64,000 nt of DNA, taken from contig JBBELK010000024.1 in NCBI GenBank assembly GCA_037783545.1, forward strand, positions 2,294,001-2,358,000, read 5' to 3'. Shown here one piece after another: positions 12,201 to 27,200 of the stretch. The notes beneath the pieces were generated by a model. The model was given only the letters and a program-made list of their open reading frames with translations, was not told the origin of the DNA and did no database searches. Each line of letters begins with the position of its first letter. The first letter of the stretch is position 1. Position numbers and translations under genes: made by a program. Origin of the DNA: Henricia sp. BOLD:AAB3569. Taxonomy: Eukaryota > Echinodermata > Asteroidea > Spinulosida > Echinasteridae.

Positions 12201-15200
12201 TGCAATGCAGTAAGCGCAGCATGCAATGCAGTAAGCGCAGCATGCAATGCAGTAAGCGCAGCATGCAATGCAGTAAGCGCAGCATGCAATGCAGTAAGCG
12301 CAGCATGCAATGCAGTAAGCGCAGCATGCAATGCAGTATTATAAGCGCAGTATACAAGCATGGTTTTTCCGCGATAGTGTGAACGTTGATTTACTTGTTC
12401 GTTGGTTCCTAGACTGCTGTCCAAAACCCTCAGGATCCACTGAGAATGTGTACTCCTCCCCGGGGATCAAATCCATAAATGTAAACTCAGGATTCCTATC
12501 GTTGATGTTTGTTAGATCAAAGGTGCGTTCTTGAGATCCATCCAGTCGGGTGCGTTTGAGACGATAGCTACAATAACAATAGTTGAATCCATTAAAACCA
12601 AACTCAATTATGTTCACCTACGTGTACAATTGATGGGTTAAAGGGTTAAAACAATTACAAACTAAGAATCATTTCTGATATGTGACCCGCTTTGCAAAAA
12701 GGTAGAATAAGTTGAATAGTTGAACTAGAATAGGTCAAGTTTTTTATTCATTCATTCATTCATTTCAGGTTTATTGCATTTAAAGGGCCCCTTATTTAGG
12801 ATTTTTATCAATGAAATCTATGCTATAAAACCACTCTACTCAGTTTAAGTCATAAAAATCCTATTTGGAGCTTGCTTTGGGGGTTAAAACAAAGGTTTTT
12901 AGTTTTTATGCCAATGTGAATATGCATATTCATGACCAAGGTCACTATGTCACAAGAGGCAAACACAGGAAAATCACATTCAACTGTGCACAAAAGATTC
13001 CACGTTTTTCTCAATTTTCCTGAAACTTTTGTAATCCATGGCTGTTTGAGTTTGTTTTACATGTTGCCTGCTGTAAGCCATGACAAAACTGGGGGTAGAA
13101 ACTGCAGCAATTTGCCACAAGTCCAACTTGAAGTCTTTTGTTTTTTCTTAACTTTTTCCTTCTGTCTTCCTTATGTGATGCACTCAAAACAGCGCCCTCT
13201 GTCTGTGATTTATTGCAGTGAAATCTTCAAAGTTGAAAAAGGCCACCTTTTATTGATTTTACGTCCAAACGAACAATAGTATGTCTTGCTGAACAAGTAA
13301 TCCGTCATTATGAAGCAAAGCTTAGGCACAAAGTTGTTTAGCATGTCACAGGCCCTTTAATGTCAATCGCAGCCGAGGCTGATTTGCAGAGATTAGAATA
13401 CATTAACAAATAAAAATTAAAATACAGCTTTAAAAACATTCTCTCAATACTAAAACAATTACAACAAACAAATTTGATGCGGATTGTGATTTAAGATTTT
13501 TAAAACTCGAGTTTTTGCGACCATAAGAAGAAATCTGCGGCAGATCCATGCTCATTAAAATACGAAAACAAATGGAAATTTTTGGCGGTGCCCATATACC
13601 CCCTGGAATGTCCGTGTTCCGCCTGGAATTTCCATTGTGGTTTTGCATTTTTAATGAGCATAGATCTGCCACAGATTTCTTTTTATGATGGCGAAAACTC
13701 GACCTAGCCTGTGCAACTTATGCGACCTTTTTGCATAGCGGGTCACATATACACAGTTGAAGTAAAAGAAAGAGAGAATGGCAGAAAAATGGAGCACAAG
13801 AAAAAAAAGGAAGACTCATTAAGATAGAAGGCAGTAGGGAATGTGTTGTGATTTTTAAAAATCCTATATTAGATATAAAACAGGAAACACAAATTGATAG
13901 AATTCACATTTGTAAAAAAGTTTACCTTGTGATAGAAGCAATGGTGAACCAGTTGATGGTGACGGTCGTTTCATCAAATGATTGGATGCGAAGATCGCCA
14001 GGATCGGCTTCAGCTAAACAAACCAATCAGAAACATTATCATCTAAAGCTTATCACTGAGAAAATGTTAGTCATAACATTACGTCATAACATTACGGAAT
14101 CCTGAATTACCTTCCACGTTACTGCGTTACTGAGATAACCTGAGGTAACCCAGATTTCAATTATAAAAACACGGAATTCAACGATAATTATCTCGGTAAC
14201 ACAGAATTAAATTATACCTTTTCTCTGTAAAACCGAATTCCACGATTAACTCTCTTAATTGAAGTGAATCAGTTATGAATTTGAATGAAAAAAGTTTTAA
14301 AATGTGCGACAAAGCCTATAAAAAAATGGCATAGAAAGCTACATCACCTAAAAAAACAAACAAACAAACATTAACAAACGATTCCTACCAGTGTCTCGTT
14401 GTAGGAAGACAGGCTCACTCTCCCGTTGTCCAATGTACGAATACAGCTTGATGTAGTACCTAGTGGATACCTCTAAGCCAGTCAATCGTAGTTGCCTCGT
14501 CCTATCGGTATCGAACGGAGTAGCCACGGCGCCCTGGGGAACGTGGCACAGACGGAATCCTTCGTAGTTTCCACTCACGTCATTCCAGCTTAGGGCCATT
14601 GCATCTTTGGTAACCGATGAAGCCATTAGTCCAGTTGGTGCATTGGGTCCTGCAAAATAGCAACATTACATTGTTGTTAATTAGTACTCAGGGGAGGAGA
14701 AATATTCATAGATGTAAATTAATAATGTTTTATTGCCATGCAACTAGAAACAGAAAACCATTCTGACATTGACTACAGCAAACTAAAGCCTAGCGTACAT
14801 CGGCATTGCAACTGGAAGCAACTAGTGTTTCCGGCAACTGGAAGCAACTGATCAGTTGCTCAAAAAGGTTGATGTGCGCGTACTTGCAACTACTGGCAAC
14901 TGGAGTTGTCGGGAGTTGGTCATGTTCTACTTTCTGGCAACTAGTTGTACCCAGTTGCGGTCAGTTGCGTCGATGTAAGCGTAGTTGCACGCCTGTGTCT
15001 AAATACGTGCGCGCACATCGACAGCAACTGCAAGCAACAGTTGCTTCCAGTTGAAAGGTTAATGTACTGTAGGCTTTACCGAGTTGCTAAGTCGATGTGC
15101 TCGCTCTGAAAACTGGACGTTCTCAGATGCCGCTAGTTGCGCAACTAATCAGTTGAGTTGCTTCCAGTTGCAATGTCGATGTACGCTAGGCTTAATCCAA

Positions 15201-18200
15201 ACAATGAGAAGGACGGTTCTCTCTAGAGCCACAGTTTTCACAAAGAGCTCTTTCTGACATGGTGCACCACAAATCACATCATAGTAATGACTACTTGAGG
15301 AATGATATGGCTCAAATTAGGATTTGAACCCGAGACCTCCGACACTCCAGGCAGACGCTCTACCAGCTGAGCTATGAGGCAGGTTTTCCCTAAGGAACAA
15401 TCTTTTCTCTGAGTTTTGTCCAGATACATAACTTGTTCTTTCAACAATCTATTTATAAGCAATTAATTTATTAGCATTTGTTTTCCTTTTGTTACATATT
15501 TGTTATCACATAACGCAATAGCACTCACTTTTGGTAATGTTCCTTGTCAACATCAATAACAAGAGTTATCCAATAATAGCACCCTTACTGAACACAAGAT
15601 TTGAAAGCCATATGATTATTTAAGTAGTCATTACTATGATGTGATTTGAAAGAGGATGAGTCAAGCTATGAGTACATGCTGATCAAGTGTTTGCAGAAAC
15701 TTGAATTTCACTGAGTTGAAGATGGAAGAAATACAGGGCGGTTTTAGGCGCTTTGAGGAGAAAGCTGCAGGGCGGTTTTGGGTGCTTTAAGGAGAAAGCT
15801 GCTTAGCGGTTTTGGGCACTTTGAGGACTAATGGTTTGAAATTCTACAGAAACAAATTTAGTTAAACTTTTTTGTGAATTATATATCACATATTCATAAA
15901 AAACAAGTAACACAATCCTTAGTCACTTCATCAAAATTTGCCAAAACTGATACTTAAAAACTTTGGATTAATCTAATAAACGCTGATAAACATTTTGAGT
16001 ACATACGAGTGGTTTTCATGACGACCCTCTGCATAGGCATGGTGCCACCCTGCTGCGATAACATCACCCTGTAAGTGGTACCCGGCTGCAAACCAGTAAA
16101 CCTAACAATCCTGGGATCCGATTTGGATATCAGCTGTGTACTTGGTGTAGTGCCCACAGGACTGTAGGTGACCAAGTAGTTGGTGAAATCTCCAACACCG
16201 GGTTGCCAGGTAATCTCAAATGCGTTCGATGTGACCTCAACAAGACCCACGTTCAGGGGCACAGGGGCAGCTGATGATTAAGGCAAAATAACATCAACAT
16301 TAGGTGTTTTCAAGAGAAATATCTTGGAAAACACATCAGGGGCCAATTTCATAAACCCGTTTAGCAGAAAAAATATACTTATATACAGTCCAATTCTTGT
16401 ATGATTTGTATTACAATTGACTGCTGTTCTGCAATTCATGCTATTAACCCATTTTTATAAAGCAAACCAATTTTGGATTAGGCAGTTTTTTCTGCTAAAC
16501 ATCTTTATGAAATTGGCCCCAGGTAATAATATATTCAGTGAACACTGTACTATGAATAGAAACATTTGTAAAAGATGTTTTGGAATGCAAGTACTAAACA
16601 GAATGATGCAAAATTGTAAAATAAACCTAGGCATGAAGCTCTTGTTTTTAACTTGCAAATTTGTGTTTGCACAGTGACGATTTTGATTTTCGTGCCGTTT
16701 AAGCTTCATGCAAATAATAATGTAAATGCAACACAAATCTGTCATAACTTTCATGGCAAATGTTCAAATAATAAGTTAAAATAGCTAAAACTAACTTTTT
16801 GAAAATTTACAATTGGCTTTGAAGCAGTGAATGTGTGTGGAATTGAATGCAAATAAAAAAAAAAATCTAACGTCAAATTTTATGGCGAATCTTCACGGCA
16901 AGTTAAAACTAACTTAATAATATCAATGATGTTTACAATATCATTGTCAGTGTGTATGTGTGCACTAACCTGTCTGGAACTGCGTAACAGCCTGAGCCGT
17001 TTGCGTCCCATCATCCCTTGTATGAACCAAGACGACCTCATACAATGTCGCTGGTTGTAGCCTGCTGAAGAAGTATCGCGCACAGCCATCGCGCTCACCG
17101 CAAACCATCGAACCGATCTGTACACCGCCGCCATTAGGAGATGGGACACGAATCCACAGGCAGAAATTACCATCATATGGGGCGAAGGAGATGAATACGG
17201 ACGTGTCTTCAAGATTAGTAAGCGTGGGCTTGGCTGCAGCTGGCAGGCCTAAAAGATTGATACGTGAACAAAGAAATCTCATGAAATAAATTCATGCATC
17301 AAGCGAAAGTGAATCTGACTGTGACGTTATTCCAATGTCATTTTGCGGTAAACATTCGCACGGGTTGAAACTACCGCAATGGGGCAAAAAACTTTGCTGT
17401 GTCAAATTCGTGTTCAAGTTTGCTTTCACATGAAGTGTGAACCGGGCTTAAATCTTTACAAATCCACAAATTTAATGTCTCAGTTCACCACACAATTCTA
17501 TTTTCAATTTCTTCTCAAAAATCTGTGAGAGTTGGCAGTTCTGCAAGGACATGTTTTCAAATAATTGTATATGTGTTGTGGTCTGCAAGTGGCTAAATCA
17601 CAACATAGTTCAACTGTATTAATTCAGTATTATAACAAAAAGACAATTAAAGGAGCATGTCCAGGGGCCAATTTCATGGCGCTGCTCAGCACAAAAATTT
17701 GCTTAGCACAGGATTTGTTTGCTTTATTTTGTAAAAGTGGATTGCCAGCCAAAATCGTAAGTGATGTGTATTGAAAGGTATTCTCCTACTCTTGCGAAGA
17801 ACACAAGTTGGCGAATATTTTTGGCTTGTAATCCATTTTATAAGGCTAATAAATCCTGTGCTAAGCAAATTTGTGCTTAGCAGCGCCATGAAATTGGCCC
17901 CTGATCACATTTTTGAATCCCCCATTTTTCCAATTGGTGTTGGGATTTTGATACCATACCATTTCTCATATTTTTCTCATTACCACTTTGAAATTTTGCT
18001 TTCTCAATCTGTACAATTTCAAGGATATCGTAAAAACACAACAATGTTTTGTAAACTAATTTATCTGGTTTCACAAAGCAGTGCAGTGATTACACCAACC
18101 TTTTTGCTTCCACATCCGAATTGGGGATGGCAAATGTCCTGTTTTCTTACCATGGATGGTATTTTGGGGAGGTATTTTATAAAATTCTTAGGTTAGAACG

Positions 18201-21200
18201 AAATCCATTTTCTGGAAAAAAATCTGAACACAGTCCTTTATTAAGCCCTAAGCTAGATCTACTCACGTGTGCGTATCGTCTTAACGTCGTTATCCAAATC
18301 CTGGTTCCCTGCCTTAGCTGTGATGGTTACAGTATAATCAGTGTTTGGTGTCAGACCATCAAGGATTAGGTAGGACAACGTCGAAGCTGATTGCGGGATT
18401 GGGTTGGCCGTATTACCCTCTATTGGGCTGTATGAAATCTCGACCGTCATCGTGGTTAAGGGTAACGTGCCCCAGGTCAGCTCAATCCTGGTGTCCGTGA
18501 CAGATCCAGTCAAGATGGTGAAACCGGTAGCAACTGCCATTAAAAAGTCAACAAGTGATTGCAGGATGAGAAACATTGTTAGGGCAGCAGTTTCCATGTA
18601 GCAACGGTATAAATTGTGTTATATATTACAAACTAAAGGTTTACTCAAACGTTCAAATTATTGTTGCAATGAATATGATATCTAGTGCTCTGCTATATTC
18701 ATTCATAGCTTCTGTTGGTAATCTCTCACCAATTATGAGATTCTTGTTTTACCTATGCTACGGACACCACATATGCTGCCAAGACAGTGGGTCTGTAGCA
18801 CAGATTTATATTAAACAACAAGATGAGAAACCAGTGTGTTATTGAATGGCACATCACTGTAACCGGCTTGGGGCGGTTTCGAACGCGTACGCATGCGTAA
18901 CATTAAACATTTATGTAAATTTGAAACTCCATGTAGAAGTGCCCAAAATCATGCAAATGAGGTGGCCCAAACCATGCAACTATGCAAATATTTATGCAAA
19001 TTGTGCCCAAAAGTATGCAAATGAAGGTGGCTATAAATATGGTAATGAGAAGGCGCGGTTATGCGCGTACGGCCTCCGTTTCTCATCTAGATTTTAATGG
19101 ATATCTGTGGTCTGTAGTTTGTTACACCATAATATAAGTACTCTAACTGCAATGAGATGTGATTTTTTCTTCTTAAATGAATATTGACTATAGTAGGTGG
19201 GGTTGGAATAACACAGTTTTTGAGATATGGTGGCACAAAACATGACCCAAATTTATGGACAAATCCATATGCCAAGAGGTTCTCTAAACAAAATTAGTTT
19301 AGAATATCAGAGGTCTGGCTGGGGCCAATTTCATGGCACTGTTTAGCACGAACATTTGTTTAGCACAGAATTTGTTTGCTTTATGTGGGTCTTTCTATAA
19401 ATTAGGGGTCCAAAAGTGCGACATTTAGTGTCCTCCGTTACACCTGATATGTGTTATTTTTCGTACAAACATCATTAAGATGGCTTTTAAACCATTTTTT
19501 TATGAATTGTACTTTATGTACTCACTCTTTGAGATGGAAAGTATTTAAAGAATGTGTTCTGAATTTTCAAAAACGAGATGTAAAATGTAACGGGGGACAC
19601 CAACATTGGACCCCTAATTTATAGAAAGACCCATATAGCAAAAATGGGTTGCCAGCCAAAATCGTATGTGATATTTTACTAATATTTCTAAAAACACAAT
19701 TTGACATACTATTTTGGCTGGAAACCCATTTTATAAAGCAAAGAAATTATGTGGCAAACAATTTTTTTTGTGCCGAACAGCGCCGTGAAATTGGCCCCTG
19801 CCTTTTAAAATCCGTCTAAAATCCAATAATCTGCAATAATAAAAGTACCTCCATTATAACTGACCTGTTGAAACGCTGAGCGCAAGTCCAGAGCCAAATC
19901 CTTGCATCTGTTGAGGCCCTCGTACTGTCCGCAATGTGAAGCTGTAGCTCTGACCAGGCATGAGTTCAGACAACTCCACTTGTGTGGCATCCTTAGGGAT
20001 GTTTACTGGTGATGATGGAGTACCAATGAAAAGAGGCGAGTAGGAGAGTTCATAGGCATCAAAGTTGTCTCTGGTTGGTGCATCCCAGAGAAGTTGGATG
20101 GTTTGCTCGGTGATGGCTCCAGGGCGGAGATTTGAAGGGTCTGGAATACTGATATCCTTGTCTAGACACAACCAAACACATTCAACAAGTCAACTTATGT
20201 TAAGATTCTATTTCAAAGGTTATTTCAATGGTTATATATGAATGAATATAGAAAGAACACAAACAAATCAAAAGCATTTGGAAAATGTCATTTTTGTAAA
20301 CAGTGTAATTAACGATATTTAAAAAAAATTCAAAAATTGTTAAGAATATTTTTTAAAAAATTTTAAATTAAAAAAAATAAAGTATACACTAAATGATTCT
20401 GTCGGCAAGTTAGTCATATACACTACTCACAATAAGTTAGGGATATTGGGATGTTGTCAATTTTGGATGTTGTTTTTTCTAATGACTGTTTTTACCTATT
20501 CCTATGACAAGGTGTGTCTGTCATGCAGATACAATTGTCTAATCATATACAAAATCATTCAAGCAGAATGCATACCCTCAATAAAATATCTGTGCACACC
20601 TCACAATATCCCTAACTTATTGCGAGTAAATTCCCATATCCTGCTATATGTAACATACTGCAATGTATTGTTGCATGATAGATTGGCAAACATTACACAT
20701 GTGTATCCTCGGATTATCCAACAAGCTCAGTTGGGCTGCAAAGGTCCAGGCTTCAAATCAACCCACATTAGGTCGCATCAAATCAGCAATAAATCAAATC
20801 TGTCTTCATCAAGAACTCACCAGTTGTTTCGGTAATGGTTTCCTTAGCACTGATTATTCTATCAGTAGGGGTACCCGCTTCTGTGGCCACACTAATGACA
20901 TGGCGAGTGTCTGGCTGGAGACCGGTGAGGTCATAAAACCCTGTGTTCGCACCAAGCGAGATTGTGTTCCTCTGGCCATTTGCTGGCATGAAGCACAACT
21001 GTAGAATTACAAGCGACAACATTAAAAGAGTTGATAAAACATTTAATATTACAGTTAAAAGATTTTCAAACTGGTGTTTCAATGAAATTTTCATTCAAAA
21101 AGTTGCTTTTCACTGCATCCAGATTTCCCAAACTCATCATGGATATTTGTCCACATTTGTATCGAATTAATTAACCCCGGCAGTCCCTGGGTTATAATCC

Positions 21201-24200
21201 CTAAAAATAATCACTTAATCATTACTTAATAATTGGGGCAAGCCGGGCAGGGGTTTGGGGCGTATCTTAATTAATCTCTGGGAGGGGTGATTATTTCTCT
21301 GTAGGGCTTGTTAAGCTCACATAATAGCCAATCCCAATCAGTGAGGAACAACTGCAATACCGTGATTCGAGACCACCAGTTGGCTTCATAGCTCAATTGG
21401 TAGGGCGTCTGCACGTTAAGCAGAAGATCTGCGGTTCGAATCCTGGTGGAGCCAAGTTGCTTTTCATTGCATCCAGATTTCCCAAACTCATCATGGGCAT
21501 TTGTCCACATTTTTATCAAGTTTTCATTTATTCATTCATACTTATATAAGCAATATTTACACCTTGCACACAATTTACTATGGTACTTGTAAAATTTTAT
21601 TATCAAAATTTGTACTTGTAAAATGTTATTATCAAAATTTGATAGTTAATACAGAAACTGTTGCAAACTGCTTTATACTGGAATATAAAAGTGAGGCTTA
21701 TTGGTCATGTTTCTTTCTCAAAGGAAAAGCAACAAGACAAACCTAATATTGCTGGGGAACACACATATTTTGATACATAATTTTATAATTTTATTAAAAG
21801 GATTAATTAACTCATTACAGAACATTATTTTGTAATTATTGAGTACTATAGTTGTATCTATTCTGTTATGAAATAAAGAAACCACTTAACAAGCAAGGTA
21901 TAACATAATAAGATGTCTTGGGTTCGAATCCCGATAAGGCCCTTACGATTATTCTCTCATCCCAAGTTTGGTTGTTTCATTTCAATGGTGATCAGGCACT
22001 ATACCAGATGTTGCATTCGTTACTTAGCCCAGATGCGCTACCAAATAGAAAACCTGAGGTAGTATACCAACAGTGCCTTATAGCTCAGCTGGTAGAGTAT
22101 CTGCCCGGTGAATCAGAGGTCTCTGGTTCAAATCCCGATAAAGCCCTTATCCCAAGTTTACCTGATATCCAGTTACTTCAGGACGCTGCACACGATTCCA
22201 GGACACTCTAATGGAACGGTCAGTCTTAGTGGTGACAAACGGCGGGTTGCTCAACTTCAAAGGTCCTGTTTAGAAAAATATAAATAATGGGACAAATTCA
22301 TTATCAATTCATTCAAATAACACAAAAGACAATTCTTGTTTGTTTGTTGACAGTCCATGCATCATGCATGTGATTAAAGACATGAAGTGATTTCTCGTAA
22401 AGCCTGAAGTATAGGAGAACGTTTTGCCAAAAATATGAAAAAAAGGGGTTCAATCAATTTTGGGCTTGCCAAATTTTTAAATAACCTAGTTGTCAAATTT
22501 CCACTTTAACATGTTTATTTTTGCAACAATGTAAAAAAGGTGCCTCAAAAGAGTGGCTTTGTGTTGATGTCGTGGCAAAAAATCTTTTTAACCACTGATT
22601 TTCTCTCAAAAAACGCGCCACAACAACAAACTTGTTTCATCTTTCTCCCACCATAACTTCAGTATGATGTCAGGTACATGAATAATTGTTTTGTTTTTTT
22701 TATCAATGGAAAGCCCATCCATCGTTCTACAAAAATACTCAAGTGAAAACATCACCCTTTGTGGCAATGTTACTGGGGCCACACTGAAACAACTGAACCG
22801 TTTCCCTGTGCTTTAGCAATAGGCCTCTCAGATTACCAGTGAATATTTATACCCAGTTACCTTGGTAGGTAACATATCACTTCAGTAGTCTATTCCTATA
22901 TAATCTCGAAGACATTTTCTTCATTTTGTCGTGGCAGATCAGAGGCCAATTTCATAAAGCTGTTTAGCAGAAAAATGTGCTTAATCCAAAATATGTTTGC
23001 TTTATAAAAATGGGTTATTAGTAAACATTGTATGTCAACTTGTGTTCTCAGCAAGAATAGCAGAACACCAGTCAATTGTAATACACATCACATTAAATTT
23101 TGACTATTAACCACTTCTTATAAAGCAAACAAATTTTGGTTAGCCAGATAGATAACTTACTTGTACGTTGCCGCTTGATATTATTCCTACCACCATATTG
23201 TAGTGTTATTGTATACAGTGTGCCGGGATTTAGCCCTCGTATAGTGTATTCATGTGTCCCGGTTGTCTTGGCCACCATATCCGAGCCAGCGCCCGGTGAC
23301 CAATTCACAATGTATTCATTGAATACAATACCAGTCACTGGTTCCCAGTACAAGTCAATTTCAGTTGTCTCGATGTCACCGATCGCGATGACGCCTGGAG
23401 CTGCGGCAGCTGGGAAAATAAATTTAAGAAGAATAAATACAATTACCTTTGTACAGTCTATATTGCTGACAAATCCACAACCAGAAGGTCTAGAAGAATT
23501 TGTGGCTGATAAAATAATTGAGTGTTTCTCATAAGTGACTCTTAAGCACAAAAACAGTTGAAAGTTTTTCAAAGTAGCACCTACTATAATGCATTGTATA
23601 TGGGTCAAAATTATAGAATTTCAAATTTAATGTCAAGAGCCAAAAAATGTCTACAATTTCACACTTATTCCAGTGTTAAAAAGTCCTGCCGTAATACCAC
23701 AAAACTACTTTTTATGAGTGGGGCATAATCCAAGACATCAACAAAACTTTTTTCAAATTATTGTAAAGCTTATTTATTGTCCTTTCAGGATAGCTTAAAA
23801 TCTAATTTTTTAAAATAAATTTTACCAATGCGAATTGTTTGGTGCTAATGGGTCACACATTTCAAAAGACAAGGCAAAATAAAAACTCACGGGTTGTAAA
23901 TGTAAACGGAACGCCGTCACTCTGCTGATCGCCGCTAGCACTACGCAGTGTGACGATGTAATCTGTCCCTGGCTGTAAACCAGTCAGGATGATTTCAGGG
24001 CATGCGTCAACAGGGATCTCAATGGTAACCTCTAATGGCGTGCCTGCATTGGCTCCAATGACAGCATTGGCAAGAAACACTAGGAACTTCTCAATTAATC
24101 CCGGCAATGTTGACAGATTGATGCTAATTGTTGCACCGTGGGAACTTTCCATGATGGAGACTGCATTGGAGTTAATGTCTACTGGCTCTGTAATAATAAT

Positions 24201-27200
24201 AATAACACATGCATTTGTAAAGCGCCATCTATCTATGTAGACATATTCCGAGGCGGCTGTTGCCATTATTACCGCTGCCATCAGGGGTTCATTTCACAAA
24301 AGGAGAACTTAGTGGAAAAGGTCTCAGCAATAGGAGTTGACTGTGCTTAAGTCCTATAATAGGACTTAAGAACCCCTAAGATGGATCTTAGGATGTTTGT
24401 GAAATGAACCCCAGGAAATCACCAGAACCATTTCGCTTCAACTAGGTGTGCAACCCGGCCAAGGCGCACAATCCTATCAGCAGTTAGATTGTGGCATTCC
24501 CCATAACAGCTTCCCAAATATCGCTTGGGTTGACGAGGCAACTGGGATTAAGTGCCTTGCCCAGGGACACAGACACGTTGGTCGAAGTGGGGCTCGAACC
24601 CCCAACCTCTGATTGGGAGTCCCGCTTCATATCCACTAGACCACACGCGCTCCAATCAAGAAAATAAGAACAAAATACTCGGTAAATGAAAACAAAAAAT
24701 GTGGGGTCATAGTGAATGGACGTGGAAGTATACAAATACTGAACAAAATTATACCGACACTTTAAAAATGCAAAACACACACTTTAAAAACGCAAAACGG
24801 GTTTGGAATGCAATAATATCACATGGACATTAAATGTTCTTGCAACCTCGCTGTGTGATGTTCCTGCCAGCACCATGCGCAGAGCTCGTTCTCTCTCACC
24901 TTCCGTTAACCGTGGCATGATAGGAGTGCATGGCAATATGATTGTGCATGCCTGTGATAATTTTGTCAATTGTTTATATATTGGGAACATGGATCAGAAT
25001 CAAACCCAGCGTTGACAAAATTGTCTTTGCCACTCACAAATGTTGTTTGGGCCTTATCATTCTTATTGCCCACAGTACATTACATCATAATAACACTAAA
25101 TTTTCTGTTTTGCATTTCTAAAGTGTGCCAGTATAATACACACATTACTTACAAGAAAGCCAGTATCATCTCGTGAATATCATTGCACAAAACAATGTCT
25201 CCGCTAAATGCAATATAAAACCACCCTTCAGTAGTAAAAACCATTACAGCAGCAAAAACAAGATGCAAACTGTTACAGTTAAATCACCCAGAATATGCAT
25301 ATGAAGTCACTGTGGAGGCGGTCAGAGCACAATTTGAAAAAAAGATAAGTGCAGATTCAGAATTTCTGTACATTTCAAGTTTTCAATTTATACCAAGACC
25401 CGTCTGGTGTAACCAAGTTCGAATCTTGGTCACTTCTTGCCACGAAAGTCACAGATTTTTTTTCTTCATGAGATCCCAGCAGAATGACCAGTGCTCAATT
25501 AATTTCATGTTTAAGTTTGCATCTTAGACCATATCTAATAGCTGCCATCTTTATATGCTGCAAGATATGAGACTGAGTGACTCTCCCCCTACTGATCACG
25601 TTCACAGACGCCATCTTCGTAGGAAAAAATGCTACTGCGTATTAAACGCTATCAAGTACGCGCACGCACATGCTGTAACATGTTCCAAACACGCGCACGT
25701 GTTGCTCGAAATTTGCTCGAAATACGGCCAAAATTCTGATGGATGTGGCGATTTGTAGGAAGTGACGTCATTTGAACGTGATCAACCGCCCCTATACCTC
25801 AACACACTCTTCCCCTTTGTTAACGTACGATTCCCCATTAAACCTGAAAGGAATTCCTCGGATGTTTTACACAGAATAAGGGAACAATGAAAGGGGTGAG
25901 TCACTTGGTCTCATATCTTGGACCAAATAACCATCTTATATGGCAGTTTCTTTGTTCCTTGCAGACATGCATGGTTGCACATATCGTGTTTACATTGTTG
26001 AACAGCTTAAGTAACAAAAAGTGCCCTACAAGATGGCAGCCATTCGATATGGTCTATAGCTGCCATCTTGCGGGGTAGTTTCTTTGTTCCTTGATGACAT
26101 GCACCGTTGTACATTTTGTTGACCAATTTAAAGAACGAAAGTTGCCCTACAAGATGGCGGCTACAGTATTTATGAGCATCGTAACCTGTTGTTAATGAAG
26201 AAAAAACCCACAAAACTAATCATAGAACAAACAGTAAGTTTGCAATGCTTTCAAAATAATTCTTTAAAAAATTCATACCCGATACAGATAACAAAGCGAG
26301 ATGAATTAATTAATTAGACAAAATGCAGGAATGATGATAAAATCTGCCCCAAAGACTTACTCAATCGATAAGACGTCCTTCCATAGGGTGTAACAGCACC
26401 ATTGTTATCCACAATATTGACAATCAATCTGTAATTCTCGCCCGGAGTCAAACCGTCCAAGCGTATTGAAGGATTAGCAGATTGCGGCACAAAGGTTGAC
26501 GAGGCTACAGAACCATCGGGCGGGTCATAGATGAACTGGTACCGCAGGATGGGGTTAGTCGGTACCCAGGAGACCATGATGGAAGTATCGGGAATCAATA
26601 GAACTGAGATTACAACAGAATCTGACAAAGCAAAGAAGAAGAAAAAATCATCCACTTGATAATTTTGTGAAGGTCCTATAGAGTAATTCTATGCTAGTCT
26701 CTTATTTAGAGCAAGCTTAGGCTCAATGTTGCACTATAACGAGATAAGCCACAAGTCTACTAACTCGGCAGTCATCAAAGCACCCAAAAGTGCCCCAAAC
26801 CGCCCCTGTATTTCGTCTGTTAACACACCCTTAATTTATAGGCATGTACTCATAGCTTGACTCATTCTCTTTCAAATCTTGCATTCAGTAAGCGTGGCTG
26901 GTATTGACCCCTTTCGAACACGTGCGAATATGCCATTTTGGGAGTCAAATAATGCTGAGTCATTGTGGAAGCAATGTGCGTGTGCGTTGTGTGTGTCTCT
27001 GGTGGGCGTAACGCGGTTTAGTTCACCAATGGGAGCCTCAGCATAGCGCGTTACGTACGCTATGGACACAAACAACGCGCACGCACATTGCTTCCACAAC
27101 GACGCGGCATTGTTTTACTCCCAAAATGACGTCATTCACACGAGCCCAATTGGATGACTTTGGTTATTGACCTGGATAAGAACATTGCTTAACACAACAT

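Noticed and set aside
12033-12424. Several overlapping open frames of about 100 codons on both strands with heptapeptide repeats
   Set aside because: They are produced by the 21-bp minisatellite, which lacks stops in several frames; no splice context or family similarity.
15309-15380. Functional tRNA gene on the minus strand
   Set aside because: Boxes A and B are present but the acceptor stem does not pair; treated as SINE head.
20446-20835. Plus-strand 129-codon open frame
   Set aside because: Covers a palindromic MITE and intron; no recognisable protein features.
24784-24990. Intact Tc1 transposase gene
   Set aside because: Only about 32 residues of the first helix-turn-helix remain; there is no room for a DDE domain in the ~390-bp element.
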